Made by a program: the position numbers and the translations under genes
Shown here: in pieces, positions 32,350 through 40,095 of the stretch
How positions within the stretch are numbered: the first letter of the stretch is position 1
How the letters are laid out: every line of letters starts with the position of its first letter
The notes under the pieces: generated by a model
Seen by the model: the letters and a program-made list of their open reading frames with translations, nothing else
Databases searched by the model: none
Told to the model about the DNA's origin: nothing
Source: CAZGUX01 sp964529305
GTDB taxonomy: Bacteria; Acidobacteriota; Terriglobia; Bryobacterales; Bryobacteraceae
DNA length: 64,000 nucleotides
Reading direction: 5' to 3'
Assembly (NCBI GenBank): GCA_964529305.1
Contig: CAZGUX010000145.1
Span: 59,608-123,607, forward strand

Positions 32350-33774
32350 ATGAAGCCAGCGAACCTGAATAAGCGGAACAGAGGCTATATTCTGCTGTTT
32401 TTTGTAATGGCGACCATCGTCCTGTTTCCGATCACGGGACTGGCCGTCGACGTGGTCTTGTTGTACTTCGTCAAGGCTCGCCTTGTCTCCGCGGTCGATG
32501 CGGGTGCCTTGGCTGGTGCGCGATCGCTGTCTCGCGGCGGCAACTTCGACCTGCAGAAACAAAACGCCATTGACACTTCCAAGAAGTTCTTCAACGCCAA
32601 CTTCCCGAAAGGGTACCTCCTGACGGACAAGACCGGCCCTGTGATAGCCGTCGATGTGCAACAGACGGCTGATCGCACGCGCACCGTCACGATCAATGCC
32701 ACCGTCGGGGCCCCGCTCTATTTTTTGCGCCTTCTGAGTTCCTATAACGTTCCGGTCGCGGCCATCGGCCAAACCTCGCGCCGGGACGTCAACATCATGA
32801 TGGTAGTGGACCGAACGGGTTCGCTGGAAAACGTTGGTGCCTGTGACGATGTCATCGCGGCCAGCATCGGGTTTGCCGACAAGTTCTCTGAAGGAAACGA
32901 CTTTCTCGGGCTGGCGACCTTTGCCAAGTCCTCGAGGGCCGACGTTCCGCTGACAAACGTCAACTTCAAGCAACTGGTAAAGAACACGCTCACCGGGATG
33001 CTATGCCAGGACTATACCGGCGGCGCTCAGGGTATTTCGGTCGGCTTTGACGAACTAAAGGCGAAGAACGACCCTGGTGTCCTGAACGTTATTCTGTTCT
33101 TTACAGACGGTATCCCCAACTGCATCACGTGCCTTTGGCCCGTGCGGAAGCAACCCTTCTATACGACCGCCCCGGGTTCGGGAGCAAGCGCCTATAGCCC
33201 TTGCACCGACAAGAGCGACAAGGTTGGCTCGATGCGGTCGGAGAACTCTCCGATGTACGGGATCTACATCAAGGACGCGACCGGGTCCCCGAATCCTAAA
33301 GACCCTGGTGTGGTATCTGCAACGGCAAGCAATTGCGCGTTTGTCGGCAATCAGACTTCCGTCACCACCGACTTCTCCTACCTACCGGACAACGATTACT
33401 ACGGCAACAACCTCAAGACCGGCTTCGGAGGCACGCTAGCACTGAACAGCACAACTCATCGGTCCTACAACTACCCTCCTGTCGGGCGCAAGGTGACGTT
33501 GAGCAACACCAACGTTCAAACTGCGTCCGTCAACGCACTGGACAACGCCGGGAACCGTATCCGTAGCGACACGACTCTCAACACCATGATCTTCGCCGTC
33601 GGCTTCGGCCCGGACGTCAACGACGACCTCCTCCGCCGTGTCGCCAACGATCCGACGAGTTCGAACTACAACACGGCTCACCAGACTGGCATGTATGTGT
33701 TCGCGCCGACTCCCGGAGCGATCAGCGATGCCTTCAGCCGCATCGCCGCCGAGATTCTGCGCATTTCCCTCTGA
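32350..33774 (+). CDS. tadG: TadG-like protein with von Willebrand factor A domain
   Basis: A 474-residue surface protein. The start at MKPANLNKRNRGYILLFFVM follows a GGAGGAG ribosome site. One N-terminal helix (~12-40) is followed by the Tad_N-like segment VDVVLLYFVKARLVSAVDAG. A vWA domain runs from ~145 to the end, with the metal-adhesion motif DRTGS (D154; the usual motif is DxSxS, here with Thr), TFAKSS and FFTDGIPN. The middle contains an insertion with cysteines (CITC, PCTDKSD, SNCAFVG). It ends in AFSRIAAEILRISL. A strong hairpin follows the stop. The role is probably adhesion or matrix contact. Confidence 0.85.
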   Translation: MKPANLNKRNRGYILLFFVMATIVLFPITGLAVDVVLLYFVKARLVSAVDAGALAGARSLSRGGNFDLQKQNAIDTSKKFFNANFPKGYLLTDKTGPVIAVDVQQTADRTRTVTINATVGAPLYFLRLLSSYNVPVAAIGQTSRRDVNIMMVVDRTGSLENVGACDDVIAASIGFADKFSEGNDFLGLATFAKSSRADVPLTNVNFKQLVKNTLTGMLCQDYTGGAQGISVGFDELKAKNDPGVLNVILFFTDGIPNCITCLWPVRKQPFYTTAPGSGASAYSPCTDKSDKVGSMRSENSPMYGIYIKDATGSPNPKDPGVVSATASNCAFVGNQTSVTTDFSYLPDNDYYGNNLKTGFGGTLALNSTTHRSYNYPPVGRKVTLSNTNVQTASVNALDNAGNRIRSDTTLNTMIFAVGFGPDVNDDLLRRVANDPTSSNYNTAHQTGMYVFAPTPGAISDAFSRIAAEILRISL

Positions 33775-33801
33775 TCGCTGGCCTGCAGTGTCCACACCAA
33801 C

Positions 33802-33830
33802 ACGGGGCGCGAGTAACCCTCGCGCCCCGT
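33802..33830. terminator. strong hairpin after the Tad operon
   Basis: ACGGGGCGCGAG and CTCGCGCCCCGT form a perfect 12-bp stem with loop TAACC, 28 bases after the tadG stop. There is no T-run, so it could be a Rho-linked or bidirectional terminator. The rest of the ~299-base gap to the next gene holds a family-A repeat and nothing else recognisable. Confidence 0.6.
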
Positions 33831-33864
33831 CACAATTTCTGGGATGGCGTTCGCCCGAAGTGGT

Positions 33865-33891
33865 TCCGGGCGACGTTGTTCGTCGCCCGGA
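33865..33891. repeat. dispersed palindromic repeat, family A, copy 4 (best formed)
   Basis: TCCGGGCGACG-TTGTT-CGTCGCCCGGA is a perfect 11-bp stem with a 5-base loop. It lies between the convergent tadG-like and metalloprotease-like genes and gives the clearest consensus for the family. Confidence 0.75.
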
Positions 33892-34073
33892 GCTTCTCGT
33901 TCCACGACACGCTTTCGACCGCGGGGTTGTACCGCTCGGAAGAATACTTCGCTGGACCTTGGCCGTGCCGTCCGGCGTGTCTCCTTCACACATGAGCCGC
34001 CAGGAAGCCCAAGCGGGAGCAAGTCGCGGGGCGTGACACCGCTCTCATGCTCGCGCTGCCTGGGACACCTCCG

Positions 34074-34751
34074 TCAATGCGTGCTGAACACCTTCTCCTT
34101 GACCAGCGTCCTGCAAACCGGACCCTTGCGGATCCGTTTTACGTCTTCCGGAGTAAATACTGTATCGCCCACGAGCAGATCAGCTACCGTGAGGGCCGCC
34201 TTGGTCAATCCGGCCTTGGTATGTTCCTTGCTTGCCGTCAGAATGTGGAAGATCTCGTGGCCCACCACGCGGGCGGCCGCCCGGCCAAACAAGCGGTTCC
34301 GCTCCTCGACTGGATAGCCCCGAACTTCCGGTGTAATCCGCGAGAGCAGCCGCTCGCAGTCAAGGACGCAAAACGGCAGCACGACCCCGTCGGAGATATG
34401 CGCCCAGCCGAGCGTGCTGGGCCCGGGCAGGCCAAAAGGCAAGTCCGCCGCCGAGCACCTCCCCTGGATGCGGACCACGACAATCGCAAATACCGGGTCC
34501 GGGACATGGTCGATCCTCCAGTCCGCGGCGATCCCCGCCGACTCCAGCAGACCGCCGACCTCGCCGGTCATGGAGTCCATGAAGGCCGGGTCCATCTCGC
34601 CCTCAGGGCGGAGACACAACGTCACAATTGGCGAGAGACGAGGGATCTCCTTCATTTCGGCAACCGTCGTGCCGTCTACGACGGCGCAGAGGGCAAGAAT
34701 TCGGACAATGGCAAGTCCTGTCCGCGCCCCCAGGCCGGGTTTTGTGTTCAT
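34074..34751 (-). CDS. small HExxH metalloprotease-like protein, function unknown
   Basis: I do not recognise a named family. The chosen start MNTKPGLGARTGLAIVRILA gives 225 residues with a possible signal segment (~10-29). A zinc-protease-like motif GHEIFHILTASKEH (H165, E166, H169, perhaps H177) lies in the C-terminal third, and an upstream helix is rich in Arg/Ala (NRLFGRAAARVV). The spacing to the third histidine differs from classic metzincins. The region before it (PVFAIVVVRIQGRC, GWAHISDGVVLPFCVLDCERLL) holds three cysteines. It lies convergent to the Tad-like operon, so processing of surface proteins is a possibility, but this is only positional inference. Confidence 0.6.
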   Translation of the reverse strand: MNTKPGLGARTGLAIVRILALCAVVDGTTVAEMKEIPRLSPIVTLCLRPEGEMDPAFMDSMTGEVGGLLESAGIAADWRIDHVPDPVFAIVVVRIQGRCSAADLPFGLPGPSTLGWAHISDGVVLPFCVLDCERLLSRITPEVRGYPVEERNRLFGRAAARVVGHEIFHILTASKEHTKAGLTKAALTVADLLVGDTVFTPEDVKRIRKGPVCRTLVKEKVFSTH

Positions 34752-34800
34752 CTGACGTCTTTTCCGTGAGCGTCCCCTATCCGCCACCCCTTACCTCAAT

Positions 34801-35052
34801 CTAGCCGTAGTACGCGGCGTTGACCTCGGCAAAGTGCGCCAACTCGGGCGGGAGATCTTCCAACACGAAAATGGAATTGGTGGGACAAACCGGAATGCAG
34901 GCGCCGCAGTCGATGCAGTCTGTCGGGTGGACGTACAACTGGGGCGCTTCCTCGTATCCGTCCTCGTCCTTCTTCGGGTGGATGCAGTCCACCGGACAGG
35001 CATCGACGCAAAGATTGTCCTTCGTGCAGGTATCGGTAATTACGTAGGCCAT
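34801..35052 (-). CDS. ferredoxin with two iron-sulfur cluster motifs
   Basis: An 83-residue soluble electron carrier of the bacterial 2[4Fe-4S]/7Fe type. The first cluster region, CTKDNLCVDACPVDC, has the widened first spacing typical of 7Fe ferredoxins (C9, C15, C19, C23). The second, CIDCGACIPVCP, is a standard CxxCxxCxxxCP motif. The C-terminal stretch VLEDLPPELAHFAEVNAAYYG is typical of this group. A good AGGAG ribosome site lies eight bases before the ATG. No partner enzyme is adjacent, so its redox partner is unknown. Confidence 0.92.
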   Translation of the reverse strand: MAYVITDTCTKDNLCVDACPVDCIHPKKDEDGYEEAPQLYVHPTDCIDCGACIPVCPTNSIFVLEDLPPELAHFAEVNAAYYG

Positions 35053-35181
35053 TGTATGAATCTCCTCAGCCGAAGATTGCGGAATAGCGATCCTGACTCA
35101 CTTCTCATCATGATCAAGGCCGGGAATCCCCGGTGTTCTTCTATCTGAAGCATGTGAGGTTCCACCGCCGGCGTCAAGGGG

Positions 35182-36387
35182 TCAACTTCGCGCGATGTGC
35201 TCGCTGCTCACCACGAGTCCGCTGTCGTCAATCAGGTTGAGATAGAACGCAGTCGCGCCCGAGGGTACGGCCGCCGAAGCGTGCTCCTTTCCCAACGCGG
35301 CGGTGGTGGTTTCCCATCGCCGGTGGGGCCACGACCCGCTCTGCGTGGTGAAGTTCAACTCTGCCTTGACGATGGGTCTCTTTGAGTCGAAGCGCGCCCA
35401 CGCCTCGCTGCCCGTCACGCCCGATGAACGGATGCGCGCGAGTGGGGTACTCTTGTTCAAAACGGACTCGGCGAACGCGTGGATCTCCTTCGGTGCGACT
35501 CCCGGCGGGTGCCCGTGCGGCATCCGGACGCGGATCGAAAGCGTTCTCCGGCCCCGCGGCAGCCGGTACGAGCGTTGGTACGAAGAGAGTGGATAGGCGA
35601 AATCGTTGGTGCCATTCACCCACAGCATGGGGCAACGCGCGCCCGCCAGGTAGCGCGAGGGGTCCCACAAATCCAGCCAGCGGCGCGCTTTCTCCGCGCC
35701 CATCTTCGTGAACGTAGGAACCCAGAACGAATCGTCGCCCAGATACCCGCACCCGTAAACCGGAGCGGCAAAACGGAAGCGCGAATCCACCCCGGCCACG
35801 ATACTCGTGAGATAGCCTCCCCACGAAATTCCGGTCAACCCGACCCGTTTCGGGTCCACCTCCGGGAACGATCGGATGAGCGAATGCGCCAGGATCGCCG
35901 CGATCACCGCGTGATACGTCCACTGGTCTTCCGGCGGCTGATCGATCTGGTCAAACCCTCCCCATCCGGGAGGCCCTCCCATCGCGTGACGCGGCTTCTC
36001 GAATTGATACAGCGGCTGCTTGGGATCTGGCTTGCCGTTGGTCGCGCCGCACGTGTCCATCGCGATGGCGGCGTATCCGCGCCGGTTCCACACGCGAACC
36101 CACTCGGCGAACGCCGTCCCGCCGCCACCGTGAATCAGCACCATCGCCGGCGCCTTGCTCTTGCCTTCGGGTACGCCGTACCACGCGAACACGCGAGTCG
36201 GCTTTCCCTTCCACGGGACGCTGTCAAAGAACAATCCCTTGACTCCTTCCGACCGTTCGTCCTCCGCGGGTTTCCACGTGGGAGGCCGCATCAGCGCTTT
36301 CAGGTCCCAAGGAATCTTGTTCGACGCCGCCAAAGCGGCAGGCGCGGCCATCACCGCGCTCAACCATTCACGCCGGGAGTAGTTCAC
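35182..36387 (-). CDS. exported alpha/beta hydrolase (acetyl-xylan-esterase/dienelactone-hydrolase-like)
   Basis: A 401-residue serine hydrolase. A twin-arginine-type signal, SRREWLSAVMAAPAALAAS, starts the protein. The hydrolase core shows the oxyanion-hole motif LIHGGGGTAFAEW, the nucleophile elbow GISWGGYLTS, an acid in WVNGTNDFAYP and a C-terminal His in MPHGHPPG. A ~70-residue C-terminal beta domain follows (~320-401). It is transcribed divergently from the DUF1080 gene. The substrate cannot be named; carbohydrate ester or aromatic ester are plausible. Confidence 0.85.
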   Translation of the reverse strand: MNYSRREWLSAVMAAPAALAASNKIPWDLKALMRPPTWKPAEDERSEGVKGLFFDSVPWKGKPTRVFAWYGVPEGKSKAPAMVLIHGGGGTAFAEWVRVWNRRGYAAIAMDTCGATNGKPDPKQPLYQFEKPRHAMGGPPGWGGFDQIDQPPEDQWTYHAVIAAILAHSLIRSFPEVDPKRVGLTGISWGGYLTSIVAGVDSRFRFAAPVYGCGYLGDDSFWVPTFTKMGAEKARRWLDLWDPSRYLAGARCPMLWVNGTNDFAYPLSSYQRSYRLPRGRRTLSIRVRMPHGHPPGVAPKEIHAFAESVLNKSTPLARIRSSGVTGSEAWARFDSKRPIVKAELNFTTQSGSWPHRRWETTTAALGKEHASAAVPSGATAFYLNLIDDSGLVVSSEHIARS

Positions 36388-36443
36388 CGTTTTCGATTAT
36401 GCTGCATCGCCGCGCTCAACGGGATAGACTGTGAATCAACCCC

Positions 36444-37571
36444 ATGAATCGCCGTCATTTTCTGCCCCTCCTGGCCGCGCCCTGGGTCTCCGCCGCCGCT
36501 GCCGAACCCGGCTTTACGCCCCTGTTCAACGGAACGAACCTCGAGGGCTGGACCGTCGAGGACGGTCCCCCGACCGCTTTCTTCGTCGATCAGGGCGACG
36601 TCGTGATCCACCGCGGGTCCAATGACCCTACCTGGTTGCGGTCGCTGAAAGAGTACGAGAACTTCGACCTTCGCGGCGAGTTCTTCGTCAAGGGCTGGAG
36701 CGACTCCGGCCTGCTGCTGCATGCTCCTCTCCACGGAAACCCCATGCAGTCCGGAATGCGGGTCCAGATCTTCCAGGCCAACGACGCTCCTCCCAACTCA
36801 CAATCGGTGGGAGCCATCTTCCCGCTCGTCGCGCCCAAACTGATCAACGTGCGCAGCAAGGGAGAATGGAACGACTTTCGCATCCTCAGCGATTGGCCGA
36901 AACTGCAAGTCTGGATCAACGGCGAGTTGGTGCAGGATCTCGATGTTTCCGCGCACCCCGAGTTGAAGTACCGCTTGCGGCGAGGCTATCTCGGGCTCGT
37001 CAATTTGTCCTATCCGGTCCGCTTTCGCAACTTCCGCATCCGGGAACTCCCTTCCAAGGACCGCTGGGACATTCTCTACAGCCAACCCTCCGACTATGAG
37101 AAGAACTGGTTCCTCTCCGAGGGTAAGCCCCAACTCGACATCCTCGGCGAAGTGCTCTACATGGACGGCGCCGGGCACATCGCCGCCAAACCGAAGTTCA
37201 AGGACTTCGAACTCCAGTTGTACGCCCGCGGCAGCCGCGGCCACAACGGCGGCGTGTTGTTCCGGAGCGAGGGGAAAGGCAATCACGGCGTCCGCTACGA
37301 AATCCAGCTTCATCCGGTCGAAGGCGCTCACTATCCCACGGGCTCCCTCTATGGCATTCAACGCGCGCGCTACCCTCGCATCGAGAACGAAAAGTGGTTC
37401 CACTTCCACCTTCGGGTGGAAGGGCCGCACTGCCTGGTGCGCATCAACGGCGAGACCGTGTGCGAATACGACCGGCTCGACCGTTTAGAGGAAGGCTACA
37501 TCGAATTGCAGGCGCACCGGATGGGGTATTGGCTGGAATATAAGCGAGTCCTGGTCAAGAGGCTGGCATGA
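36444..37571 (+). CDS. exported protein with two DUF1080 (3-keto-disaccharide hydrolase-like) domains
   Basis: A 375-residue protein with a twin-arginine-like signal (NRRHFLPLLAAPWVSAAAA). Two concanavalin-like DUF1080 domains follow: ~22-195 (FTPLFNGTNLEGWTVEDG, FFVKGWSDSGLLLHAP, WNDFRILSDWPKLQVWINGE) and ~205-375 (GEVLYMDGAGHIAAKPKFKD, GHNGGVLFRSEGKGNHGVRY, EEGYIELQAHRMGYWLEYKR). The family includes enzymes that cleave oxidised sugars, but many members are uncharacterised. The stop overlaps the ATG of the ceramidase-like gene, so they are co-translated. Confidence 0.85.
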   Translation: MNRRHFLPLLAAPWVSAAAAEPGFTPLFNGTNLEGWTVEDGPPTAFFVDQGDVVIHRGSNDPTWLRSLKEYENFDLRGEFFVKGWSDSGLLLHAPLHGNPMQSGMRVQIFQANDAPPNSQSVGAIFPLVAPKLINVRSKGEWNDFRILSDWPKLQVWINGELVQDLDVSAHPELKYRLRRGYLGLVNLSYPVRFRNFRIRELPSKDRWDILYSQPSDYEKNWFLSEGKPQLDILGEVLYMDGAGHIAAKPKFKDFELQLYARGSRGHNGGVLFRSEGKGNHGVRYEIQLHPVEGAHYPTGSLYGIQRARYPRIENEKWFHFHLRVEGPHCLVRINGETVCEYDRLDRLEEGYIELQAHRMGYWLEYKRVLVKRLA

Positions 37572-38920
37572 AGTGGCTGTTGTTGTGGCTCGCCCTGCCG
37601 TTGGCGGCGGGCGACCTGCGGGTTGGCCGCGCCGCGGTCAGGATCACCCCTCCCGCCGGCATGCCGATGGCGGGCTACTACAGCATCCGTCTGAATGAAG
37701 GCGTTCACGACGACCTGTTCGCCAAGGCGATCATACTGGAAAAAGACGGCGTGCGGGCGGCGTTGGTCGCCTGCGATGTCGTCTCGATTCCCCGGCCGTT
37801 CGTCGATCAGGCGCGCGCCCTGATCGAGCGGGAGACCGGCATTCCCGGCGGGAACGTGATGATCTCCGCCACCCACTCTCACACCGGGCCGGAGATGGGC
37901 GCGCGCCTGGTGAACGTCGACCCGAAGACCCTGGAGATCGTCAAGCGATACCACTCGGAGTTGCCTGGCCTGATCGCGCGTAGCGTCCGCGAGGCGGCGG
38001 CTGGAATGACAGCCGGTCGGGCCTCCGCCGCGGCCGGCCGCGAGGACTCCGTCGCCTTCATCCGCCGCTACTGGATGAAGGACGGCTCCGTCAAGTGGAA
38101 CCCGGGCAAGATGAATCCGGAGATCGTGCGCCCGGCCGGTGAGATCGACCCTCAGGTCCCGGTGGTGACCTTTGACACTCTCGATGGCAAGCCGCTGGCG
38201 ACGTATGTCAACTACGCCAATCACCTCGACACTGTCGGTGGGATGCAATTCTCCGCCGACTACCCTTACACCATCGGCCGGATTTTGGGCGAAGTGAAGG
38301 GCCCGGAGATGCTCACGCTCTTCACCATCGGCACGGCGGGGAACGTCAACCACATTGACGTCGCCACTCGCACGCCGCAGAAGGGCCACGCCGAGGCGGC
38401 GCGCATTGGGGCGATTCTGGCGGGCGAGGTTCTAAGGACGATGCGGCGATTGACGCCGGTCGAGGGACCGTTGCGGGTCCGCGGCGAAACGGTCAACCTG
38501 CCGCTCGATCCCATCCAGCCAGGCGATGCCGAACGGGCCGAGCAGGTAATCGCGATGTACGGCCAGCCCGGCGCGCCTGCATTCTACGAACAGGTGAAGG
38601 CTTTCAAGGTGAGGGAGATTGCCTCGCGCAACGGCAGGCCGATGGACGCCGAAGTCCAGGTCGTCACGCTCGGGCTCGAGGTGGCCTGGGTGGGTTTGCC
38701 GAGCGAAGTCTTCGTTGAGTTGGGCAAGTCGATCAAGCTCCATTCACCGTTTCCTCTCACGATTGTGGTGTCGCTCGCCAACGGTTCGTTCGGGTACATT
38801 CCCGACCGCCGCGCCTATCCGCAAGGCGCCTACGAGGTCATCAATACACGCATCGCGAAGGGAGGCGGCGAGATGCTGGTGGACTCCGCCGTGCGGCAAT
38901 TGATCGAACTGCACCACTAA
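37568..38920 (+). CDS. exported neutral/alkaline non-lysosomal ceramidase-like protein
   Basis: A 450-residue protein with a short signal (MKWLLLWLALPLAAG) and the N-terminal fold of the neutral ceramidase family: VGRAAVRITPPAGMPMAGYY, HDDLFAKAIILEKDGVRAAL and the metal-binding NVMISATHSHTGPEMG. Further on, TYVNYANHLDTVGGMQFSAD and LFTIGTAGNVNHIDV supply more metal/substrate residues. Acidobacterial members carry only the N-terminal domain, as here, and true ceramide hydrolysis is unproven for them. It is coupled to the DUF1080 gene, so action on a glycoconjugate or amide is plausible. Confidence 0.85.
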   Translation: MKWLLLWLALPLAAGDLRVGRAAVRITPPAGMPMAGYYSIRLNEGVHDDLFAKAIILEKDGVRAALVACDVVSIPRPFVDQARALIERETGIPGGNVMISATHSHTGPEMGARLVNVDPKTLEIVKRYHSELPGLIARSVREAAAGMTAGRASAAAGREDSVAFIRRYWMKDGSVKWNPGKMNPEIVRPAGEIDPQVPVVTFDTLDGKPLATYVNYANHLDTVGGMQFSADYPYTIGRILGEVKGPEMLTLFTIGTAGNVNHIDVATRTPQKGHAEAARIGAILAGEVLRTMRRLTPVEGPLRVRGETVNLPLDPIQPGDAERAEQVIAMYGQPGAPAFYEQVKAFKVREIASRNGRPMDAEVQVVTLGLEVAWVGLPSEVFVELGKSIKLHSPFPLTIVVSLANGSFGYIPDRRAYPQGAYEVINTRIAKGGGEMLVDSAVRQLIELHH

Positions 38921-38925
38921 GCCCG

Positions 38926-39010
38926 ATCCGTGCCGCGATCGTCAGACACCTGTGGCCGAATGAAAAGGTCCGCCGGGCATCCCCGGTGGCTTCACGGCTG
39001 CTGAGGAAAC
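38926..39010. repeat. dispersed palindromic repeat, family B, between convergent genes
   Basis: ATCCGTGCCGCGATCGTCAG begins the block. After a 36-base insert, GCATCCCCGGTGGCTTCACG and GCTGCTGAGG continue in parallel to the copy at 63634-63690. It fills the gap between the ceramidase-like and BNR-repeat genes. Confidence 0.55.
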
Positions 39011-39036
39011 AGTGGCCGCATCTCACGGCTCCGAGA

Positions 39037-40080
39037 TCACTTCTCGAGCGACCACCGGACAACCCCCATGTGATACCGCTGGTGCTCGGGAATGCCGCTC
39101 GTGTAGTACGCAGTGACGAGCGTTCCGTCGGCCAGTTCCACCGTTGAGGGATACCCGTTGTCGGGCGACTCTCCAAGACGGACAATCGGATACGGAGCCT
39201 TCCAGGTCTTACCTTCATCCTCACTCACCCTCACGTTGACCGCCCGATTCCCCTTCTCGCGAACGCCATAGGTCAGCAGAATGCGCCCATCTTTCAAGCG
39301 GAGAAGGCTGGCTGGGTGGTGGCTCGGCAGCGTTACGGCGCCCGTGTTGGTCCACGAGCGGCCTTCGTCGGAGGAGGTCAGCAGATCCAATTGGCCGTGC
39401 CGATAGGTGCGCGCCGCGGCCAGCCACCGGTCCGGGCTCAGCCGCAGCAGAGCGGTCTCATTGAAATTGTCCTTGCCGAGGACGGCCGCATCACCCCACG
39501 ACCGCCCATCGTCCCTGCTGTACACGACGTATGCGGTGCCGGCTCGAACCTTGGGCACGGGGCGCGGACCGGTCGCTACCGCCGTGAGCGAGTTGTCGTA
39601 GTAGAACGAAGCCGCCAGGGTTTGTCCCGGAAGTTGCACGATGTCCCCGAACGGGATCAGAAAGTCGACGCCCGCGGGCAGCGAAAAGGAATCCGTCCGC
39701 GTCCACGTTTTGCCGCCGTCGCGGGAACGGCTGGCCACCAACGGCAGGATGCGGTCGCTGCCGCGGTCCAGTCTGGTTCCGGAAACCACGACCACCAGCG
39801 AGCCGTCATGGGCGATGCCCGCCGCGTGATTCAGCCGGGTCGAGTTGGGATCGTGCGGAACCGGAACTCCCGCGAGTGTCCACAGCTTGCCGCCATCCCG
39901 GCTGGTCCACACTTCCACGTGCCCCGGGTCCCTCCCGTGACTGGGCTGGTTGTACAACACGGCCGCGATCGTTCCGTCCGGCAGCAGCTTGAGGTTGGGC
40001 CAGGCGCAGACGTTATCGACTGCGATATAGCGTTCACCTCCCAGAGCAAAGAGCAGCGAAGTCAGCAGCAGGGTTTTCAT
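39037..40080 (-). CDS. exported sialidase-like BNR-repeat protein
   Basis: A 347-residue secreted six-bladed propeller candidate. A signal peptide (MKTLLLTSLLFALGG) is followed by five Asp-boxes (SxDxGxxW): SRDGGKLW, SRDGGKTW, SRDDGRSW, SSDEGRSW and SEDEGKTW. Other sialidase-like motifs include CAWPNLKLLPDGTI and LRLKDGRILLTYGVR. Catalytic Arg residues are not clearly assignable, so real sialidase activity is unproven; similar proteins act on other sugars. It lies 15 bases after the large TonB receptor and is probably co-regulated with it. Confidence 0.82.
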   Translation of the reverse strand: MKTLLLTSLLFALGGERYIAVDNVCAWPNLKLLPDGTIAAVLYNQPSHGRDPGHVEVWTSRDGGKLWTLAGVPVPHDPNSTRLNHAAGIAHDGSLVVVVSGTRLDRGSDRILPLVASRSRDGGKTWTRTDSFSLPAGVDFLIPFGDIVQLPGQTLAASFYYDNSLTAVATGPRPVPKVRAGTAYVVYSRDDGRSWGDAAVLGKDNFNETALLRLSPDRWLAAARTYRHGQLDLLTSSDEGRSWTNTGAVTLPSHHPASLLRLKDGRILLTYGVREKGNRAVNVRVSEDEGKTWKAPYPIVRLGESPDNGYPSTVELADGTLVTAYYTSGIPEHQRYHMGVVRWSLEK

Positions 40081-40095
40081 GGCTACCTTAAGCGT

